Origin: Cyclobacteriaceae bacterium
GTDB lineage: Bacteria; Bacteroidota; Bacteroidia; Cytophagales; Cyclobacteriaceae
DNA: 11,683 nt
Assembly (NCBI GenBank): GCA_021648745.1
Contig: JAKISE010000097.1
Location: 1 to 11,683 of the forward strand
Direction: 5' to 3'
This document shows positions 1 through 7,612 of the stretch, piece by piece. The stretch's first letter is position 1. Each line of letters begins with the position of its first letter. Below the pieces are notes generated by a model. That model was not told where the DNA came from and did no database searches. It was given only the letters and a program-made list of their open reading frames with translations. Made by a program: the position numbers and the translations under genes.

Positions 1-622
1 TTTTTCCAATAGTTTTATTAAATCTGTAGTAGATTACTACATAATTATCGCTCGATTCTACATAAAGTATATCTTTTAAACGAAGGTTTAATTTTTCTTT
101 ATCAGAAGATTCTTTAAAAGAAATAATTGTATCTGGGTTTATTTTCTCTTTGTTAATTTCCTTTTGCAGATAGTTAACGGTTTTGGTCTTTTCTTTAAAA
201 GTTAAATAAACGAGCGTAGCAAAATAAGGCAGCCCGATTAAAAATATGCAGTCAATAACATTGGTTACCCAAAGGTTAATAACAGAAGAGTTGTCTCCAT
301 CAATCAAAACTGTTAATAAAGTCCATACAGCCCCAATAAAAAATGACTCGAAAATGAACCAAAACACAATGGTAAAATAAGTAAAATGGGTTATCCCCAA
401 CATTTTTCGAATAAAAAATTGGGATAGGGCAAGTGTTCCTACTACACTTAAAAGTGCAATATTTATCTCTAAAAAAATTTCGAACCCACTTTTATTTGGC
501 GAATTATAGATACCAAAAGGTTCAAAAACATTTGTAAAAATAAATGCAAATATCCCTGTAATCAAGATAAGATTCCATTTACCTTTTTTTGAATCAAGCG
601 AGGCAATTTTATTGTTCCACAT
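1..622 (-). CDS. LytTR-family membrane-anchored transcriptional regulator (partial, 3' end off the window)
   Basis: My translation from the ATG at 622 gives 207 residues before the window edge, so the C-terminal part is missing. About four hydrophobic segments come first (roughly residues 16-33, 50-70, 80-105 and 118-141). A charged, lysine-rich linker of about 25 residues follows. The protein then enters a LytTR DNA-binding domain, recognised from residues 182-199 (LKDILYVESSDNYVVIYY), the typical first strands of that fold. LytTR proteins bind paired short direct repeats in DNA. In Bacteroidota many have this membrane N-terminus in place of a response-regulator receiver, and the signal they sense is usually unknown. 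The start is well placed: an in-frame TAA lies two codons upstream. An 11-bp tandem repeat upstream (750-771) is a conceivable regulatory site. Family assignment is secure; target genes and ligand are not known. Confidence 0.85.
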   Translation of the reverse strand, partial: MWNNKIASLDSKKGKWNLILITGIFAFIFTNVFEPFGIYNSPNKSGFEIFLEINIALLSVVGTLALSQFFIRKMLGITHFTYFTIVFWFIFESFFIGAVWTLLTVLIDGDNSSVINLWVTNVIDCIFLIGLPYFATLVYLTFKEKTKTVNYLQKEINKEKINPDTIISFKESSDKEKLNLRLKDILYVESSDNYVVIYYRFNKTIGK

Positions 623-749
623 ACATTAAATCCCTATTTTCAAATTTTCATCCATTGTTTTTAATAAACTGTTTTTCTTCCGTGTTAACTACCAAAGTTG
701 GCATATAAAAATGTAGTATTTAAAGAATCACAAATATTTCGGATAGCAT

Positions 750-771
750 AAAAGTATAAAAAAAGTATAAA
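750..771. repeat. Perfect 11-bp tandem direct repeat, two copies
   Basis: AAAAGTATAAA occurs twice back to back (750-760 and 761-771). It lies in the 212-bp gap between the LytTR regulator (start 622) and the end of the lipoprotein gene (835). The period is about one helical turn, so both copies would face the same side of the DNA. A protein-binding role is possible, but a low-complexity duplication in AT-rich DNA would look the same. I see no clear -33/-7 promoter in this gap. Confidence 0.6.
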
Positions 772-834
772 CTGGAGTTCGGGATAAGGAATACTGTATT
801 TTGTAATCAACTAGTTAGTGCGTTCCCTAATTGT

Positions 835-1899
835 CTAATTAGTGAAATTCTTAAACATATTAAAGCTTTCTTTCTTTTCTAAATCACTTTCTCTGATTAA
901 GCCTGATTTAGCATGTGCAGGATTAGCCGTTCCCTCTACTAGTTTAAAATAATAGGCCTCTTCTATTTGCAAGCTATCTAGCTTTTTTATGTACTCATAG
1001 AGCCTGTTTGCTTGAAATGTATCTGAATAGGTTTCATAATTCATGTTTGGCCCTCCAAACTCTGATACGATAATTGACTTGGTTGTCATTTCCTTAAAAT
1101 TGAGATAATACTTATCCCAGTTCTCCACATCATCGTATAAATGAATATCAACTTCATCATACAACCCATTATCCATAACATATTGAATTCTGTTAGACAC
1201 TGCTTCAATTTCCTGACTGCTACAATTACTGCTTAGGTAAGCCGCATCATAAAACTCTCCCTCATCATCGTAAAACGAATCAATTTTACCATTGCAACCT
1301 GCTAAAAAACGTAATGAGATAGCTGTAAACCCTCCCAAAACCATTTTTGTATTTGGTGAATAGGATTGAACGGCCTGAAATAATATATTATTTGCTTCCG
1401 TAAATTCCTGCTCGCTACCTATATACCAAAAGTCTGATTGCCACTCGTTGCCAAATTGGATTTTATCTATTTTACTCACATAGCGTTGCAGCAAAATCTC
1501 AACATAATTCTTAAACTCAGCGGTATTATTGTACACACAGGAGTTGTCGTTTTGCAATGCGGCACATGCCCAATCTGGCCCATTAGATTGTATGGTTAGC
1601 AATACTTTTAACTTATTATCGAATGCCCAATTTATTCTATCATCAAGAGGAGTCCAGTTAAAATCCCCTTGTGTAGGCTCTCTCAATGTCCAATCCTCTG
1701 CAATTCGGATGAAACCTACATTTAGCTTACTTAATAATGGCGCTGCAAAATTTCGTTGTTCCTGGTTAGCAACAGGTGGAAAAGAAATGCCTAGTTTCAA
1801 ATAATTTAGTGAAAAATCTAAGTCTTCAATTGGTTTTACTTCTGTCTTGGAACAGCTAACAATTAAGAAAAGCAGGGTTACTCTAAAAATACTATTCAT
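835..1899 (-). CDS. Lipoprotein with clan-A glycoside-hydrolase-like TIM barrel
   Basis: The 354-residue protein starts with a short hydrophobic signal ending in the lipobox I-V-S-C, with the lipidated cysteine at residue 16, so it should be anchored in the envelope. The rest reads as one (beta/alpha)8 barrel of clan GH-A type. The early strand motif VGFIRIAEDW (61-70) is followed by an E-P-x-x-G-x-F-x-W segment, usual for GH39/GH5-like enzymes. Glu152 in FGNEW is the expected acid/base, and Glu280 in VSEFGGP the expected nucleophile. Residues 251-254 (DIHL) fit a substrate-site strand. Both catalytic glutamates and the barrel spacing are intact, so activity on a glycan is likely, but family number and substrate cannot be read. 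The gene lies 44 bases downstream of the T9SS-tailed secreted protein on the same strand, so the two are probably co-transcribed. The start is an ATG immediately before the signal peptide. Confidence 0.8.
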   Translation of the reverse strand: MNSIFRVTLLFLIVSCSKTEVKPIEDLDFSLNYLKLGISFPPVANQEQRNFAAPLLSKLNVGFIRIAEDWTLREPTQGDFNWTPLDDRINWAFDNKLKVLLTIQSNGPDWACAALQNDNSCVYNNTAEFKNYVEILLQRYVSKIDKIQFGNEWQSDFWYIGSEQEFTEANNILFQAVQSYSPNTKMVLGGFTAISLRFLAGCNGKIDSFYDDEGEFYDAAYLSSNCSSQEIEAVSNRIQYVMDNGLYDEVDIHLYDDVENWDKYYLNFKEMTTKSIIVSEFGGPNMNYETYSDTFQANRLYEYIKKLDSLQIEEAYYFKLVEGTANPAHAKSGLIRESDLEKKESFNMFKNFTN

Positions 1900-1943
1900 A
1901 CCTATAAACGTGGGTTTAAATTAAATGAAAAATTGCTATCGAA

Positions 1944-3623
1944 CTATTCCTTTATAAACCTGAATGAGGAAATCACTTTCTCATGCTCAAACGTAGTAAG
2001 TATATAAGCCCCATTCGGTAGTGTGCGAATATCAATCTGAGATGATTCTGCACCTATAAAACCCTTCATTACCTGTTTACCCTTACTATTGGTAATAATA
2101 AATTTCGATTCCTGCATAATGCGATTAGCAAAATCAATCTTTAGAACATTATCAGACGGATTCGGGTATATATCAATAGGTGTTTTCTTCGAAATCGCTC
2201 TATCAACTCCTAACACAAAATCATCTCGCATAGCCAATGGCTTATAGATTTTATGAGATTTTATGAGCAAAAACAGCCCTACACACACAGAGTGTGTACT
2301 GTAGGCATTAAAATAACCTGAGTTCCACATAGCCCAGACTGCTTGCTCCCAATTCACATGTGATTCATTCTCATATTTGCTAACCTTCCAAATACCAATG
2401 AGTAAAGCATAAGTTATATCTCTAACACCCAATGCATCTGGGCCAATAATCCCTTGTGTTGTAATTTCATTTGCCAGATTATCGAGCATAGCAATCACAT
2501 AAGGCTTTAGCTCATTAGCCCTAATATCATCTCCCTGATCTCTAAAAGCGCCATAGGCCTCGGTTAAGGCCCAAGCATTCATAGCGTGATACCAAGGCAA
2601 TGAATTATGACCATCCCACATTCTTCCGGGTGTTTGGGCAGTAACCGTCAGGGAGCTGAATGGAATCGCTGGTGATGTTCCATCTACCATACCGTTATTA
2701 TCTCCATCCCATAAAATACCTGGTAGTAAGTTTTTATCCAGTTTAAGATTTAGTTCATCTTTATAAACAGCGTCTCCTGTCCAAGCATATAATTCGGCTA
2801 ATAGCCAAATAAGTTTGGCTGTGTAGTTATGATTTTTAACGGCATATTCCGAAATGGCATATTGCCCTGCCAATAATAAAGAATTCTTATACTTTTGTTT
2901 AAGACTGGGGTCGGTTTGCATAATGGCTGATTCTATCATTTGAACGCCAACCCAGCCATGGTCGTAGGCCAATCCCCCGTCAAAAGTATTTGTATTATCG
3001 TCTTGTCCGCTAATGGCAAAATTTAGTCCTGCAAACTGTCCACTCGTATAGGTTAAACAATATTGTGGTAAGGCATCACATAAGCTAGTTACTGATGCCC
3101 CTACTACCCCACCAATATAACAATTATCATTACTTGCCACGTTTAAGTAGCCATAAACTCCTTCATTTCGTTGGGTTGGGTTTTCTATATTCCAAGAAGC
3201 ATACTGCTGGTCGTACATCATATCAGCAATTTCTGCCAATTTTGTAGTATTGGTAAAATACCCCGCTTGCATCGCATAATATGCTCCTAAAGCTGCGTTA
3301 CTCTCGTACCTTCCAATTCTCGGACAGGAAACTGAGTAGGACTCTATTGCAGGAGCATGTACAGAACTCCACACATTTTCGATGGCTGATAAAAGAGGCT
3401 CAGAAATATTGGGTGCGGCATACGTAACCACCTCTTGCGGGCATCCTAAGGAGGTGCCGCGGGTATTTTTAGCTTGGTTAATGGCATTCACCGCTTCTGC
3501 AATTGTACCATAGCGCATTTGTGCACTAATATTTATTTCGTCCGAAGCACTTCCATAATCATTAGCGCAAGGAGGTATTGAATAGCTTAAACCAAAGAGA
3601 GCTAGGAATAGTATCTTATACAT
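1944..3623 (-). CDS. Secreted alpha-helical (alpha/alpha-toroid-like) protein with C-terminal T9SS type A sorting domain
   Basis: I start the protein at the ATG at 3623 (559 residues). The longer frame from 3629 begins with TTG and adds only two residues before the same signal peptide. Residues 1-16 form a Sec signal. The middle, about 30-460, is rich in Trp, Tyr and His and in paired helices. Motifs such as DGGLAYDHGW and MWDGHNSLPWYHAMNAW resemble (alpha/alpha)6-toroid carbohydrate-active enzymes, but I do not recognise a named family. Residues 306-316 (DGDNNGMVDGT) match a DxDxNGxxD calcium-binding loop. From about residue 484 the tail (IYPNPSDNVLKIDF, later LPNGAYILTT) is a type IX secretion sorting domain, so the protein should cross the outer membrane and be released or surface-anchored. 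A clan-A glycosidase-like lipoprotein follows downstream, suggesting joint work on an extracellular polymer. Localisation is well supported; the enzymatic role is inference. Confidence 0.75.
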   Translation of the reverse strand: MYKILFLALFGLSYSIPPCANDYGSASDEINISAQMRYGTIAEAVNAINQAKNTRGTSLGCPQEVVTYAAPNISEPLLSAIENVWSSVHAPAIESYSVSCPRIGRYESNAALGAYYAMQAGYFTNTTKLAEIADMMYDQQYASWNIENPTQRNEGVYGYLNVASNDNCYIGGVVGASVTSLCDALPQYCLTYTSGQFAGLNFAISGQDDNTNTFDGGLAYDHGWVGVQMIESAIMQTDPSLKQKYKNSLLLAGQYAISEYAVKNHNYTAKLIWLLAELYAWTGDAVYKDELNLKLDKNLLPGILWDGDNNGMVDGTSPAIPFSSLTVTAQTPGRMWDGHNSLPWYHAMNAWALTEAYGAFRDQGDDIRANELKPYVIAMLDNLANEITTQGIIGPDALGVRDITYALLIGIWKVSKYENESHVNWEQAVWAMWNSGYFNAYSTHSVCVGLFLLIKSHKIYKPLAMRDDFVLGVDRAISKKTPIDIYPNPSDNVLKIDFANRIMQESKFIITNSKGKQVMKGFIGAESSQIDIRTLPNGAYILTTFEHEKVISSFRFIKE

Positions 3624-3785
3624 GTTCAACCTATAACTTTAATGAAGCTTATATTAATTATTCTCAAACGCAATTTTTTTTAATCAATTGATATTTCTAT
3701 AATTTTCGGTAGTATGCTTTTGTTCCCATAATCACTATTTTTCAAGTCTATACCAGATATTACACTGTTAACATACTTCATCTAC

Positions 3786-4181
3786 CTACTTTTCAACTGC
3801 AATACGGTAACACAAAATTGCAGATATAAATGTGAGTGGTGTAAAAATTACTGTTTCTAAAGAGTTGTTAGAAAACAAGTTTCCTACCGTGTTAAGAACA
3901 AATATTACGGTTATTATCCATAGCAATATATTTATAATCCGGATAGAAATTTTAGCTTTTATATACTTTCCTTTGGCTGATATCACCAATATTATGAGGG
4001 AATTTATACCAATTGATATCGTTTCAAAAACATACATCTGCGACTCGGTTTCAAGTCGACCTCCCCAAACAACCTGATATGATATTAAACCCGTTATTAT
4101 AAGCAAATGATAAACCAAGACTAGTGTTAATAACACGAGCATTGAATTAACTGACAATTTAAACCCTATTTTCTTTATCAT
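3786..4181 (-). CDS. Small four-helix membrane protein of unknown function
   Basis: The 131-residue protein consists almost wholly of four hydrophobic helices (about 13-36, 50-68, 80-101 and 108-127) with short polar loops. The loop after helix 1 carries VVWGGRLETESQMYVFET. I believe this VWGGRL...MYVFE motif recurs in small hypothetical inner-membrane proteins of Bacteroidota, but that is from memory and unchecked. No catalytic motif or signal peptide is visible. It begins 42 bases after the exonuclease gene ends, on the same strand, so it may be the last gene of the nhaC-exonuclease transcript or may have its own promoter. The ATG start is followed by a lysine pair, which fits a cytoplasmic N-terminus. 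Confidence 0.7.
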   Translation of the reverse strand: MIKKIGFKLSVNSMLVLLTLVLVYHLLIITGLISYQVVWGGRLETESQMYVFETISIGINSLIILVISAKGKYIKAKISIRIINILLWIITVIFVLNTVGNLFSNNSLETVIFTPLTFISAILCYRIAVEK

Positions 4182-4223
4182 AATCTCATTGTCGATTAAA
4201 AATAATTATAACTAAGTCAGAGG

Positions 4224-4811
4224 TCAGCTTATTATCCTAAGTTTTTTCAACTTCTCATAAATTTCTAAACAAACCCAAGCATCAGTAGCAGCATACACTT
4301 GCTGGCGTTCGTTAAGTACTTCGTTTTCCCAATTGCTTGTTTGTTGGCTTTTAGAAATTCTGAACCCAAGAATCATAGCTGCTAGCTTTCGTAATCCTGT
4401 ATTTATTACACCCTTGTCCTTAATAAACGAATGAATATCTTGGTAGCCTTGAGGGTTGGAAACCCCAAGTCGTCTCAAATCTTTAATATCATCGTGCAAG
4501 GCAATACCTAGCTTTATTAATTTAGGGTTTGATAATAGGCGATTAACACCTGGAGGCATTCCAATTAAGTTTACTCTAAACAAGTACGCTTTTTTGGGAG
4601 TTGCAAACTGAAGCAAAGAAACGGGATAGGACTCTCCTTTCTTAAATGCAGGTCGTGATTCAGTATCAAAACCAACAATATTATATTGTTCTATTTCTCT
4701 AACAGCCTCCTCAACTTGCTCTGGCTTATCAATTAATTCAATCGTGCCTTCGTAGGCTCGCATTGGCAAGGCATTTACTTCTTCTGTAGAAATTCGTTCA
4801 CGTAATGGCAT
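4224..4811 (-). CDS. DEDDy-family 3'-5' exonuclease domain protein (RNase D/WRN-exonuclease-like)
   Basis: A 195-residue stand-alone exonuclease domain. All three DEDDy motifs are present: Asp49 and Glu51 in VGFDTES (Exo I), Asp108 in LGIALHDDIKDL (Exo II), and Tyr173 with Asp177 in VYAATDAW (Exo III). These residues bind two metal ions and cleave single nucleotides from a 3' end. The protein lacks the HRDC domains of full RNase D and is close in length to a bare catalytic domain. Such proteins in Bacteroidota are usually annotated only as 3'-5' exonuclease; whether the substrate is DNA or RNA cannot be told. The ATG lies four bases after the nhaC stop codon, so the two genes are probably transcribed and translated together, although no functional connection is apparent. 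Confidence 0.9.
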   Translation of the reverse strand: MPLRERISTEEVNALPMRAYEGTIELIDKPEQVEEAVREIEQYNIVGFDTESRPAFKKGESYPVSLLQFATPKKAYLFRVNLIGMPPGVNRLLSNPKLIKLGIALHDDIKDLRRLGVSNPQGYQDIHSFIKDKGVINTGLRKLAAMILGFRISKSQQTSNWENEVLNERQQVYAATDAWVCLEIYEKLKKLRIIS

Positions 4812-4815
4812 AAAA

Positions 4816-6255
4816 TTAGTTGTCCTTTTTTTCGGCCAATTTCTTAATCTTAATGCCTAAATAAGCAAATGTGATCGTCATAATTGGACTCAAAATATTA
4901 AAAAATGCATAAGGTAGATAGGCAAATGTGCCCACTCCTAAAACAGTTGATTGGTAAGCTCCACAAGTATTCCAAGGAACAAGTACTGAAGTTACAGTAC
5001 CAGCATCTTCTAATGTTCTACTTAGGTTTTCTGGAGCTAGTCCTCTATCCTTATAAGCAGGTGCAAACATTCTACCTGGCACAACGATGGCAATGTATTG
5101 GTCGGATGCGGTTAAATTAAAGAACAAGCTAGTAGCAGCCGTTGAAGCTACTAACGAACCTGTAGAGTTCGCATACTGAATAATGCTATCTGCCATGCGT
5201 TTTAACATTCCTGCAGACTCCATTACTCCTCCAAATACCATAGCACAGAGAATCAGCCAGATTGTGTTCATCATACCAAACATGCCACTGGCTGAAAGCA
5301 AATCATCTACCATTAAATTACCCGTAGCCACACTGGTTTCATTAAATAAAGCCATCATTACTCCTTTATAATAATCCCAGTAAGAACCAGATGAACCTGC
5401 AATTTCAAGCACAATATTAGGTTGAAATATTATAGCAAAAACACCTCCTAGCAAAGCACCAGCTAGCAAAGCTGGTAGTGCAGGCACCTTTTTCAAAATC
5501 ATACCTACTACTATTAAAGGCACTAAAAATAACCAAGGAGTTATGGTAAATTTGGAGGCAATGGCTTGGTGTACTTCTTCTACCGTACCAATGCTAGATG
5601 AGCTATCTATTGTAAAACCCCATATTAGGAATATGACTAAGGTTATGCTGATAGTGGGCACCGTTGTAAGGGCCATGTATTTAATATGGGTAAATAAATC
5701 GGTACCCGCCATGGCCGGTGCTAAATTGGTAGTATCTGATAATGGCGACATTTTATCTCCAAAATAAGCTCCAGAAATAATAGCTCCTGCTACTACCCCT
5801 TCATGAATGCCCATGGCCTTGCCAATACCAACTAGGGCAATACCTATAGTTGCAGCGGTTGTCCATGAGCTACCTGTAGCCAATGAAACTATCGCACTCA
5901 CAATTACAGCAGCAAATAAAAATATAGTAGGATTTAGAATATCTAATCCATAATAAATAAGGGCAGGAACAATACCACTAATCAACCAAGTGCCTGCTAA
6001 CGAACCAATAAGCAATAATATTAGTATGGCCGACATAGCCGAACTAATGCTTTTTACTATTCCCTTTAAAAGGTGATCCCAACTAAACCCAATTTTACCT
6101 GCAATTAATGCTCCGACTGCTGCTGCTAATAATAAGGCTATTTGATTGGCACCATAAGTAGCATCATCACCAAATAAATACACATTGATGGAAAGTAAAC
6201 TTATTAAAAATACGATTGGAATTATTGCTTGTAAAAGCGAAGGACTTTTAGTCAT
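4816..6255 (-). CDS. nhaC: Na+/H+ antiporter, NhaC family
   Basis: The 479-residue polytopic inner-membrane protein has about 11-12 hydrophobic helices and matches the NhaC family in length. Family-typical stretches are ATGSSWTTAATIG (126-138) and GAYFGDKMSPLSDTTNLA (162-179), with the conserved Asp, Ser and Thr residues of the transport core intact. A second conserved half carries a TAASDQYIA-like segment (ATSLFFNLTASDQYIAIVVP), also typical. NhaC proteins exchange Na+ for H+ (some members exchange malate/lactate with Na+), serving pH and sodium homeostasis. It is probably the first gene of a transcript continuing into the exonuclease gene four bases downstream. A plausible Bacteroidota promoter lies just upstream (6273-6302). 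The exact substrate is not provable from sequence, since the family also contains amino-acid and organic-acid exchangers. Confidence 0.9.
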   Translation of the reverse strand: MTKSPSLLQAIIPIVFLISLLSINVYLFGDDATYGANQIALLLAAAVGALIAGKIGFSWDHLLKGIVKSISSAMSAILILLLIGSLAGTWLISGIVPALIYYGLDILNPTIFLFAAVIVSAIVSLATGSSWTTAATIGIALVGIGKAMGIHEGVVAGAIISGAYFGDKMSPLSDTTNLAPAMAGTDLFTHIKYMALTTVPTISITLVIFLIWGFTIDSSSSIGTVEEVHQAIASKFTITPWLFLVPLIVVGMILKKVPALPALLAGALLGGVFAIIFQPNIVLEIAGSSGSYWDYYKGVMMALFNETSVATGNLMVDDLLSASGMFGMMNTIWLILCAMVFGGVMESAGMLKRMADSIIQYANSTGSLVASTAATSLFFNLTASDQYIAIVVPGRMFAPAYKDRGLAPENLSRTLEDAGTVTSVLVPWNTCGAYQSTVLGVGTFAYLPYAFFNILSPIMTITFAYLGIKIKKLAEKKDN

Positions 6256-6272
6256 AAAAAAAATTAAGAAGG

Positions 6273-6302
6273 CAAATTAAGCAGATGGTTAGACTTTTCA
6301 AA
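6273..6302 (-). promoter_or_regulatory. Candidate promoter of nhaC
   Basis: Read on the minus strand, TTTG (6302-6299) is separated by 18 bases from TTAATTTG (6280-6273). This matches the Bacteroidota pattern TTTG / TAnnTTTG with one mismatch in the -7 element. It ends 17 bases before the nhaC start codon, implying a very short leader. Confidence 0.4.
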
Positions 6303-6348
6303 CTGGTTTGTGAGAGAAGTTATAAGTTAAGGGCTCAGAGAGTCTAAC

Positions 6349-7473
6349 TCAATACTCTCTAACTTCATAAAACACGCCTCTCGTTCCAAGGTAATTTAGA
6401 ACAAACTGGAAGTTTACCTCTTTTTCCCCCACAAACTCTGGCGGGTTAATTCCTTTACGGCTGAATTTACCATCTAACACCAAGTTTGCTACAGCTGTGC
6501 AGGTATATCCTGTAGTTCTTGCCATAGATATAATTTGGTTATCTCTATCGTATTTATCCAATAAATAATACTCCAGTTTCTTAGTCTTACCTTCTTCTTC
6601 CCCTTCAATCCTAATACGCATTACAGTGAAATCCTCTTCTCCCGGCTTTAGTTTCCATTTGGGAAAAAGAAGTTTTGCGGTAACATCTACAGGTCTAACT
6701 TTATTACCATTCACTTCTATTTCGTCATAGGAAAAGAAGCCTGAATCTCGAAGCACTTTCAGGTACTCTATGCAGCCAGGGTAGCGTAATGTTTTTTCAA
6801 TCATATTCGGAATCTCCATTGTTTCTGCCAGAGTTCTCAGTCCATCCGAATTCCAAGATTCTAATGTACCCACACGGTCAAACTCAATCAATTCAGCATC
6901 AGAAAGAGCGTCTTTGGTTATTAAATAACCATTTTCAACATAACGAGCCGGACGAATGTATTCTTCAATTACATCTATGGGAGAAAAAACAGCTTTGTAC
7001 TCATAAGGCCATTCTCGTACAACTGGTAAGCCACCCACAAGGCATTCGTAATTTGTAACCTTCATCTTTTTATTATGGTAGCCCAAAATAATATTACCCA
7101 TACCCGGAGCCACTCCACAATCTGTTACAACTGTTACACCGTTTTCTTTGGCTAATTCATGTAGTTGAAATGGATCTTCCGGAAAAAAGGAAATATCGAC
7201 AATGTCTTTTTTTGCTTCTATCACTTCTTTCACCATGGCAAAGCCCATAAACCCTGGTACAGCTCCTATTACTAAGTCAAATGCGGCCACCACTTTTCTA
7301 ACTTCTCCTAGCTTTCCCAAATCAACTACCTGAGTTGTAATTCCAAATGATGAAAGCTTATCTAGTGCTTCTTCGTTTATATCTACTGAAGTTACATTAT
7401 GCTCCTTAGAGAGGTCTCGAGCAATAACGCTTCCAACAAGCCCTGCCCCTAGTACAATTATATTTTTAGCCAT
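6349..7473 (-). CDS. Saccharopine dehydrogenase-like / lysine 6-dehydrogenase-like NAD(P)-dependent oxidoreductase
   Basis: The 374-residue cytoplasmic protein has an N-terminal Rossmann fold with the dinucleotide loop GAGLVG (9-14). An Asp (D31) at the end of the second strand favours NAD over NADP. The core motif TDCGVAPGM (117-125) and the C-terminal ARTTGYTCTAVANLVLDG (318-335) are characteristic of the saccharopine-reductase/LYS9 and lysine 6-dehydrogenase group. These enzymes form or split the C-N bond of saccharopine, or oxidise the epsilon-amino group of lysine to an aldehyde that cyclises. The length is nearer lysine 6-dehydrogenase than fungal LYS9. No other lysine-catabolic gene is nearby, so the reaction is not confirmed by context, and carboxynorspermidine-dehydrogenase-like activity is another possibility. 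The ATG is well defined, and a -7-like TAGTTTTG lies just upstream. Confidence 0.85.
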   Translation of the reverse strand: MAKNIIVLGAGLVGSVIARDLSKEHNVTSVDINEEALDKLSSFGITTQVVDLGKLGEVRKVVAAFDLVIGAVPGFMGFAMVKEVIEAKKDIVDISFFPEDPFQLHELAKENGVTVVTDCGVAPGMGNIILGYHNKKMKVTNYECLVGGLPVVREWPYEYKAVFSPIDVIEEYIRPARYVENGYLITKDALSDAELIEFDRVGTLESWNSDGLRTLAETMEIPNMIEKTLRYPGCIEYLKVLRDSGFFSYDEIEVNGNKVRPVDVTAKLLFPKWKLKPGEEDFTVMRIRIEGEEEGKTKKLEYYLLDKYDRDNQIISMARTTGYTCTAVANLVLDGKFSRKGINPPEFVGEKEVNFQFVLNYLGTRGVFYEVREY

Positions 7474-7492
7474 ATTGATTAAATTTATGCTT

Positions 7493-7500
7493 CAAAACTA
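7493..7500 (-). promoter_or_regulatory. Candidate -7 element for the saccharopine dehydrogenase-like gene
   Basis: On the minus strand TAGTTTTG is an exact match to the Bacteroidota -7 consensus TAnnTTTG. It sits 19 bases upstream of the ATG (ending at 7473), giving a leader of about 12-15 bases. I find no good TTTG -33 element at the expected distance, which lowers confidence. Confidence 0.4.
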
Positions 7501-7612
7501 ACATTTAAACCAATCCTAGTGATTCCGTTTATAACAAATTGTGTACAAATATGAAAAAGGATGCAACCCAAGCAAGAAATTATCAGTCTTTAACAAAAAA
7601 CTCAATTTAATT

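Noticed and set aside
625..654. Nine-codon minus-strand ORF ending just before the LytTR gene
   Set aside because: In frame and close to the regulator start, but too short and without coding features; possible chance leader ORF.
3624..3629. TTG start two codons before the ATG of the T9SS protein
   Set aside because: The ATG at 3623 begins directly at the signal peptide; the TTG adds only two residues without support.
3832..4077. Plus-strand ORF opposite the small membrane protein
   Set aside because: Lies wholly antisense within a well-formed membrane-protein gene and has no recognisable domain. Similar overlapping frames at 1529-1804, 4905-5120, 5183-5371, 5543-5767, 6789-7058, 7807-8085 and 9454-9669 were rejected for the same reason.
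6337..6360. AGAGAGT...ACTCTCT hairpin at the end of the saccharopine dehydrogenase-like gene
   Set aside because: Only seven base pairs with a 10-base loop and no T-run after it on the minus strand; weak as a terminator.
7541..7612. N-terminal extension of the DUF2807 frame (24 extra residues)
   Set aside because: It would place a charged stretch before an otherwise complete signal peptide; the internal ATG at 7613 gives a normal Sec signal.
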